Below, piece after piece: positions 5,951 through 10,097 of a DNA stretch of 10,097 bases. Source of the stretch: Gemmatimonadota bacterium (lineage in GTDB: Bacteria > Gemmatimonadota > Gemmatimonadetes > Gemmatimonadales > GWC2-71-9); assembly GCA_003221985.1 (NCBI GenBank), contig QHUQ01000149.1, positions 1 to 10,097 on the forward strand, in the 5' to 3' direction. A program made the position numbers and the translations under genes. Position 1 is the stretch's first letter. The number at the start of each line of letters is the position of its first letter. The notes beneath the pieces were generated by a model that was not told the DNA's origin, ran no database searches, and saw only the letters and a program-made list of their open reading frames with translations.

Positions 5951-7486
5951 ATGCTTGCGCGCGTGCGCTCCGCCGCGGTCCTGGGGATCGATGCATACCT
6001 CGTCGACGTGGAAACCGACATTGCGAACGGACTTCCCACATTCGTGACGGTCGGGTTGCCGCAGGGCGCCGTGAAGGAGGGCCGGGATCGCGTGTCCGCG
6101 GCGCTCGCCAACACCGGCTACACCTTCCCGCTGCGGCGAATCACGGTCAACCTGGCGCCGGCCGATATAAGAAAGGAGGGCTCCGCCTTCGACTTGCCCA
6201 TCGCCCTGGGCATTCTTGCCGCGACGGAGCAGGTCACGGGTGACCGGCTCAGCAAGATCGCGGTGCTGGGAGAGCTGGGCCTGGAAGGGGCGATCCGGCC
6301 CGTGCGGGGGGCTTTGCCCGTCGCTCTGGCCGCGCGCGCCGCCGGCGTCGACGCGTTGATCCTGCCGCGGGAGAACCTCGCCGAAGCGGGCGTGGTGGAC
6401 GGGCTGCGCGTGCTCGGCGCGGGCTGCCTCGCCGAAATCGCTGACTTCCTCGACGGCAAAGGGGATCTCGCTGCCGCGTCGATCGATGTGGCGCAGCTGT
6501 TCGCCGAGCGTGCCACGGACGACGTCGACTTTGCGGAGGTGAAGGGGCAGCCCCACGCCAAACGCGCGCTGGAGGTCGCCGCGGCGGGCGGGCACAACAT
6601 TCTGATGGTAGGCCCGCCCGGATCGGGAAAGACCATGCTGGCCCGCCGCCTCCCCACGATTCTCCCCAGGATGAGTCTCGACGAGGCGCTCGAGACGACC
6701 AAGATCCACTCGGTGGCTGGAACGCTGCCGCTCGGCGAGTCGCTGGTCGCCAGGCGTCCGTTCCGCGCGCCGCATCACACGATTTCCGATGCGGGACTGA
6801 TCGGCGGCGGTTCGTATCCTCGGCCTGGTGAGGTCAGCCTGGCGCATGGCGGCGTGCTGTTCCTCGATGAGCTGCCTGAGTTCCGCAAGAACGTGCTCGA
6901 GGTGCTGCGCCAGCCGATGGAGGACGGCGTCGTGACGATCGCACGCGCGGCGATGAGCCTCTCGTATCCGGCGCGCTTCATGCTCGCCGCCGCGATGAAT
7001 CCCTGTCCGTGCGGCTGGTTCGGCGATGCGCACCACACGTGCGCGTGCGGCACGCTCGTGGTGCAGCGCTATCTCGCTCGAGTCTCCGGCCCGTTACTTG
7101 ATCGGATCGACATCCATCTGGAAGTGCCGGCGGTGAAGTACAAGGCGCTGACTGGTGAAAGCGGCGGCGAGCCGAGTGAAGCGATGCGCGAGCGGGTGGA
7201 CCGCGCACGGATGGTGCAGCGCGAGCGATTCGTCCATCGGCCCGGAATCTATGCCAATGCGCACATGGCGCCGCGCGACATTCGCGCGCACTGCAAAGTT
7301 TCGGACGGCGCGGACGCGCTGCTCAAGACGGCGATCACACGGCTGGGACTATCCGCGCGCGCGTATCATCGGATTCTCAAGATCGCGCGCACCGTGGCCG
7401 ACCTCGATGAGGCGGCATCGCTCGAGCCGAAGCATGTGAGTGAAGCGATCCAGTATCGAAGTTTGGACCGGCGCGGAGTCGCATGA
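5951..7486 (+). CDS. comM: ComM/YifB-family AAA+ ATPase (Mg-chelatase-like helicase)
   Basis: Cytoplasmic hexameric ATPase. In Vibrio cholerae and Haemophilus, ComM promotes branch migration so that single-stranded DNA taken up by transformation integrates efficiently; the family also occurs in species not known to be competent. The 511 residues match the usual full length. Seen: a Lon-protease-like S5 N-terminal domain (about 1-170; VDVETDIANGLPTFVTVGLP); the Mg-chelatase AAA+ core with Walker A GPPGSGKT (221-228, Lys227) and Walker B VLFLDE (302-307); APHHTISDAGLIGGG (273-287); a four-cysteine cluster NPCPCG...CACG (Cys352, 354, 364, 366), possibly zinc-binding; LLDRIDIHLEVP (382-393); and the helical C-terminal domain (about 405-505). 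The start is set by an in-frame TAG at 5939, with ATG 5951 the first start after it. There is no clear ribosome site. It appears to be a separate unit from the genes before it; no other competence gene is visible. Confidence 0.95.
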   Translation: MLARVRSAAVLGIDAYLVDVETDIANGLPTFVTVGLPQGAVKEGRDRVSAALANTGYTFPLRRITVNLAPADIRKEGSAFDLPIALGILAATEQVTGDRLSKIAVLGELGLEGAIRPVRGALPVALAARAAGVDALILPRENLAEAGVVDGLRVLGAGCLAEIADFLDGKGDLAAASIDVAQLFAERATDDVDFAEVKGQPHAKRALEVAAAGGHNILMVGPPGSGKTMLARRLPTILPRMSLDEALETTKIHSVAGTLPLGESLVARRPFRAPHHTISDAGLIGGGSYPRPGEVSLAHGGVLFLDELPEFRKNVLEVLRQPMEDGVVTIARAAMSLSYPARFMLAAAMNPCPCGWFGDAHHTCACGTLVVQRYLARVSGPLLDRIDIHLEVPAVKYKALTGESGGEPSEAMRERVDRARMVQRERFVHRPGIYANAHMAPRDIRAHCKVSDGADALLKTAITRLGLSARAYHRILKIARTVADLDEAASLEPKHVSEAIQYRSLDRRGVA

Positions 7487-7501
7487 GCGCGATCTAACTC
7501 G

Positions 7502-7527
7502 CACGGGCGCCCGTGCGGGCGCCCGTG
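7502..7527. terminator. Long GC palindrome between convergent genes, probable bidirectional terminator hairpin
   Basis: This 26-base near-perfect palindrome has 12-base arms (CACGGGCGCCCG and its complement) around a TG centre, giving about an 11-bp GC stem with a four-base loop. It starts 15 bases after the comM stop and lies 24 bases beyond the end of the convergent Bor-like gene, the usual place for a shared terminator. There is no good T tract on either side (ATGATTCTTA on the plus side), so it may act with other factors or mainly protect mRNA ends. The arms are themselves palindromic, and the core CGGGCGCCCGTG occurs twice in tandem. Confidence 0.55.
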
Positions 7528-7551
7528 ACGATGATTCTTACTCTCGGTGCA

Positions 7552-7977
7552 CTAGAAGCGCACGTATACCGCACCACCCGTTTCAACCGAGAGATCAGCC
7601 GCACGACGGAAAACGTCGATCACCTGCGCCTCAGTCGGATTGCGGCCGACCTTGATTTCTGGCTTGCCGGGGATTGCGGACCGGCCGCCCGACGCGCACG
7701 TCGCCTTGATGCTCATCGGCGAAAAGATGCCGCCAGTGAGAGCACCGACGAGCATGTTCAGGAACGAGTGCTGCGTTTCGACTTTGGAGACGCCACTAGG
7801 GCACTGTGCCATGGTCGACACTGGCTTGGGCGGAACGAGGCCCCACAGCCAGCCCGCTGCCCAGTCTTGGCGTACGACTTCGGTGCCTGCACGCAGCCCC
7901 GTCTGAATTGTTGCGTGATAACAGGCGGGCAGGGCGATCAACGTGGAAACAACGGCGACCTTCAGCAAGCGGGACAT
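7552..7977 (-). CDS. Bor-family lipoprotein with C-terminal extension
   Basis: Predicted 141-residue lipoprotein. The signal (MSRLLKVAVVSTLIALPAC) ends in the lipobox LPAC, with lipidated Cys19. The middle matches the lambda Bor family as I remember it: VSKVETQHSFLNMLVGAL followed by TGGIFSPMSIKATC corresponds to Bor VVKTETQQTFVNGLLGF and TLGIYTPLEARVYC. The two cysteines of mature Bor are in place (Cys59 and Cys94). Bor and the related Iss are small outer-membrane lipoproteins linked to serum survival in E. coli; the role elsewhere is unknown. Bor itself has 97 residues and ends just after the second cysteine. Here about 45 more residues follow (97-141), with a likely helix (TEAQVIDVFRRAADL) and a final strand (GGAVYVRF). 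The start is firm because AGGAGG lies five bases upstream. It is a single gene convergent with comM and downstream of the antiporter gene on the same strand. Confidence 0.85.
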   Translation of the reverse strand: MSRLLKVAVVSTLIALPACYHATIQTGLRAGTEVVRQDWAAGWLWGLVPPKPVSTMAQCPSGVSKVETQHSFLNMLVGALTGGIFSPMSIKATCASGGRSAIPGKPEIKVGRNPTEAQVIDVFRRAADLSVETGGAVYVRF

Positions 7978-7982
7978 GGGTG

Positions 7983-7988
7983 CCTCCT
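7983..7988 (-). promoter_or_regulatory. Consensus ribosome binding site of the Bor-like gene
   Basis: AGGAGG on the minus strand, with five bases (CACCC) before the ATG ending at 7977, is a full Shine-Dalgarno match. It is the only such perfect site in the window and suggests strong translation initiation. I see no convincing promoter boxes in the 100 bases between this gene and the antiporter gene, so they could be co-transcribed. Confidence 0.75.
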
Positions 7989-8078
7989 AACCGGCGGGAG
8001 AATGGTAATAGGGGAGGAAGGCAACGACGCCACGGGGCCAGAACATGAAGCGCGTACCAGCGCGCCGCTAGAGCTAGA

Positions 8079-10091
8079 TCATGCTCCGTCGGCTCCCGTC
8101 AATAGCCGATCCGCACCCTTGATCTGTTCTGGCTGTCCAACCACGACGAGCACATCGCCTGCCTCCATCTGGAAGTCCGCGCTGGGAGTCGCGAGATCGC
8201 TCTCCCCGCGGCGCACCGCCAGCACCAGCGCTCCCGTTTTCGAACGCAGGCCGGTCTCGGCGAGCGTCTGACCGACGGCGGGGGCCTTCTCGCCGAGCAC
8301 AATGCGTTCGATGTGCATCTGTGGCATCGCGCCGAGGGTGCCGCTCAGCGTGAGGCGCGGGCGGGCGGGCCCCCCCGCCCCCTCCGGGCGCAATGCCTGG
8401 TAGTGTGACGCGCGGATTTCGCCCACCAGTCGCTCGATCTCGTCCCGCGGCACGTGGTAGTGTGCCAGCACGCGGGCGAAGATCTCGATCGATGTCTCGA
8501 ACTCTTCGGGGATGACGACGTTGGCGCCGAGGCGCGTGAGCTCCGAGATCTCGATCACGTACCGGGTGCGCGCGATGATGTGGAGTTTCGGGTTGATCTC
8601 GCGCGCCACGCGCACCATCCGCCGCGTCGCGGATGGATCGGAGATCGCGATCACGAACATCCGCGCGCGATCGATCCCCAGGGCGCGCAGGATCTCCTCG
8701 CGCGTGGCGTCGCCGTAGAACGCCGGCTCCCCCTCGGTGCGCGCCTTGCGCACCGTCTGCGCGTTCAGCTCGACGATCAGATACGGCGCGTGGATCGACC
8801 GCAGCGCCGCGGCGAGGTTGCGGCCGTTGAGCCCATAACCCGCGATCACGACGTGGTCCTTGACGGGATCCTGCACCGGCGCGAACGCCCGCGGCCGGAA
8901 TCCCGGCAACACGCGATCGAGCGGCAACACCTTCTCGAGCGCATCGAGCAGCGTGGGGCCGCCCTGCAGCAGGAACGGCGTCACCAGCATCGTGATTACC
9001 GCGACGCCCAGAAACTGCTGGTACAGAAGATCGGGCAGGAGCCCGGCGACGCGCCCCTCCTTCGCCAGGACGAACGAGAATTCGCCGATCTGCGACACGG
9101 CCACGCCGGCGAGCAACGCGACTCGACCTGAGTAACCCAGGAGGGCCGGTCCCACCGCCGCCGACAGCGTCTTGCCACCCATGATCACCGCCACGGCGAC
9201 CACGCTGAGCACGATGTGCTCGCGGATGATATCCAGCCGCACCAGCATGCCAACGGCGACGAAGAACAGCGAGATGAAGATGTCGCGGAACGGCATCAGC
9301 TCCGCGAGCGCCTGATGGCCGTAATCGGATTCCGAGATGATCAAGCCGGCGAGGAACGCGCCGAGCGCGAGCGAGGCGCCGGCCGCGGCGGTGCCCAGTG
9401 CCGTCAAGGTGCCGATGAGAATCACCGCGATCAGGAACAGCTCGCGGCTGCGCGTCTTCAGGATCTCGGCGAGCGCGCGCGGCACGATCGTGCGCGCCGC
9501 GAGGACGACGCCGACCACCACGAGCGCCGCCTTCCCGAGCGCCAGCAGCAGACCGAGACCGCCGCCTTCCGATTTGCCTGCCAGGAACGGCAACACGAGC
9601 ATGATCGGCACGACGCACAGATCCTGGAAAATCAGGACGCCCGTCGCCAAACGGCCATGCGGCGCGTCGATCTCGCCGCTGTCGGTCAGCACCTTGAGCA
9701 CGATGGCCGTACTCGACAGCGCGATGAGAAACCCGAGGAACAACGACACGCGCCACCCGCCGAGCAAGGCGAGCCCCGCGGCCAGCGTGGCGAGGACGGT
9801 GAACCCCATCTGCGAGAGGCCGCCCACGAGAATCTGGCGTCCCATTTCCCTGAGGCGGCTGAGCGAGAACTCGATCCCGATCGTGAACAGCAGCAGGATG
9901 ACGCCGACCTCGGCGAGTCCTTCGACGTCCCGCGGATCGGAGACGAGCCCCAGCGCGTTGGGGCCGAGCAGTATGCCGGCGACGATGAATCCCGGCAGCG
10001 CCGGCAGCTTGAGCCGGTAGAAAACCAGAATGACCAGCAGCGAACCGGCGAAGATGACGGCGAGGTCGCGAAGGATGTGTAGTTGCTCCAC
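8079..10091 (-). CDS. CPA2-family monovalent cation:proton antiporter (KefB/YbaL-like) with RCK_N and RCK_C domains
   Basis: Inner-membrane exchanger or ligand-gated efflux system for K+ or Na+ against H+, used in pH and ion homeostasis. The 670 visible residues hold an N-terminal Na+/H+ exchanger domain with about 12 helices (about 8-380), including PGFIVAGILLGPNALGL (33-49), LLLFTIGIEFSL (66-77) and the ion-site FQDLCVVP (155-162, Asp157). An RCK/TrkA-N Rossmann domain follows (about 410-530), with the nucleotide-binding loop GYGLNG (418-423), acidic Glu441 after strand 2, and FYGDAT (458-463). After a Gly/Pro-rich linker (568-580) comes an RCK/TrkA-C domain (about 592-662). KefB and YbaL of E. 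coli are about 560-600 residues and, as I recall, lack the last domain. The GTG at 10091 is six bases from the window edge, so no ribosome site is visible and the true start may lie beyond. Ion specificity cannot be told from sequence. Confidence 0.92.
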   Translation of the reverse strand: MEQLHILRDLAVIFAGSLLVILVFYRLKLPALPGFIVAGILLGPNALGLVSDPRDVEGLAEVGVILLLFTIGIEFSLSRLREMGRQILVGGLSQMGFTVLATLAAGLALLGGWRVSLFLGFLIALSSTAIVLKVLTDSGEIDAPHGRLATGVLIFQDLCVVPIMLVLPFLAGKSEGGGLGLLLALGKAALVVVGVVLAARTIVPRALAEILKTRSRELFLIAVILIGTLTALGTAAAGASLALGAFLAGLIISESDYGHQALAELMPFRDIFISLFFVAVGMLVRLDIIREHIVLSVVAVAVIMGGKTLSAAVGPALLGYSGRVALLAGVAVSQIGEFSFVLAKEGRVAGLLPDLLYQQFLGVAVITMLVTPFLLQGGPTLLDALEKVLPLDRVLPGFRPRAFAPVQDPVKDHVVIAGYGLNGRNLAAALRSIHAPYLIVELNAQTVRKARTEGEPAFYGDATREEILRALGIDRARMFVIAISDPSATRRMVRVAREINPKLHIIARTRYVIEISELTRLGANVVIPEEFETSIEIFARVLAHYHVPRDEIERLVGEIRASHYQALRPEGAGGPARPRLTLSGTLGAMPQMHIERIVLGEKAPAVGQTLAETGLRSKTGALVLAVRRGESDLATPSADFQMEAGDVLVVVGQPEQIKGADRLLTGADGA

Positions 10092-10097
10092 GGTGGC

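Noticed and set aside
5915..7036. A 373-codon minus-strand frame opposite comM
   Set aside because: Arg/His/Gln-rich shadow composition; the plus strand encodes an intact ComM with both Walker motifs.
8050..8065. GCGCG-TACCAG-CGCGC hairpin after the antiporter stop, as a terminator
   Set aside because: Only five base pairs with a six-base loop and just two T residues after it on the minus strand; common by chance at this GC content.
7513..8271. A plus-strand open frame running across the Bor-like gene, the gap and the end of the antiporter gene
   Set aside because: It lies antisense to two well-supported genes, has no motif or ribosome site, and crosses an intergenic region.
8074..9756. A 560-codon minus-strand frame overlapping the antiporter in another frame
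   Set aside because: Extremely Arg/Ala/Gly-rich with no motif, and the other frame encodes recognisable antiporter and RCK domains.

Overview
The window is G+C-rich DNA (roughly two thirds G+C by eye) with tightly packed genes on both strands. It looks like chromosome from a Gram-negative-type bacterium with two membranes: it has an RND efflux pump with a lipoprotein adaptor, a second predicted lipoprotein, and a protein with a Sec-type signal peptide. I lean towards Gemmatimonadota or a similar soil phylum, judging by the style of the hypothetical proteins. There is no rRNA, tRNA or other phylogenetic marker, so this is only an impression. I see no insertion sequence, integrase, CRISPR array, tRNA or origin.

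Layout. (1) At the left, on the minus strand, a tripartite efflux operon: a membrane-fusion adaptor lipoprotein (2880 down to 1738) followed by an MdtB/MdtC-like RND permease (1741 down past the left edge). The two are joined by a GTGA stop/start overlap. (2) Positions 2881-3051 form a divergent control region with a good minus-strand sigma70-type promoter and two inverted repeats. (3) On the plus strand, two overlapping genes that I cannot name. The first (3052-4299) encodes a JAMM/MPN-like domain whose metal-binding His-x-His has become Arg-x-Arg at exact motif spacing, followed by one membrane helix and a small outside domain. The second (4286-5839) encodes an exported protein with four Ig-like units repeating about every 99 residues. 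(4) comM/yifB (5951-7486, plus), an AAA+ helicase linked to natural transformation. (5) A strong palindromic hairpin at 7502-7527 separates it from a convergent Bor-family lipoprotein gene (7977-7552, minus) with an unusual C-terminal extension. (6) On the minus strand up to the right edge, a CPA2-type cation:proton antiporter with two regulatory RCK domains (10091-8079).

How the genes work together. The adaptor and permease form one pump; its outer-membrane channel is not in the window. The pseudo-JAMM membrane protein and the Ig-repeat exported protein are very probably one transcription unit. They are the best candidate here for an undescribed system: a membrane-anchored inactive deubiquitinase-fold sensor or scaffold paired with an envelope protein. 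The ComM, Bor-like and antiporter genes appear to be independent units. The long open frames opposite the RND, ComM and antiporter genes are high-GC shadows. No gene-free stretch exceeds 300 bases.
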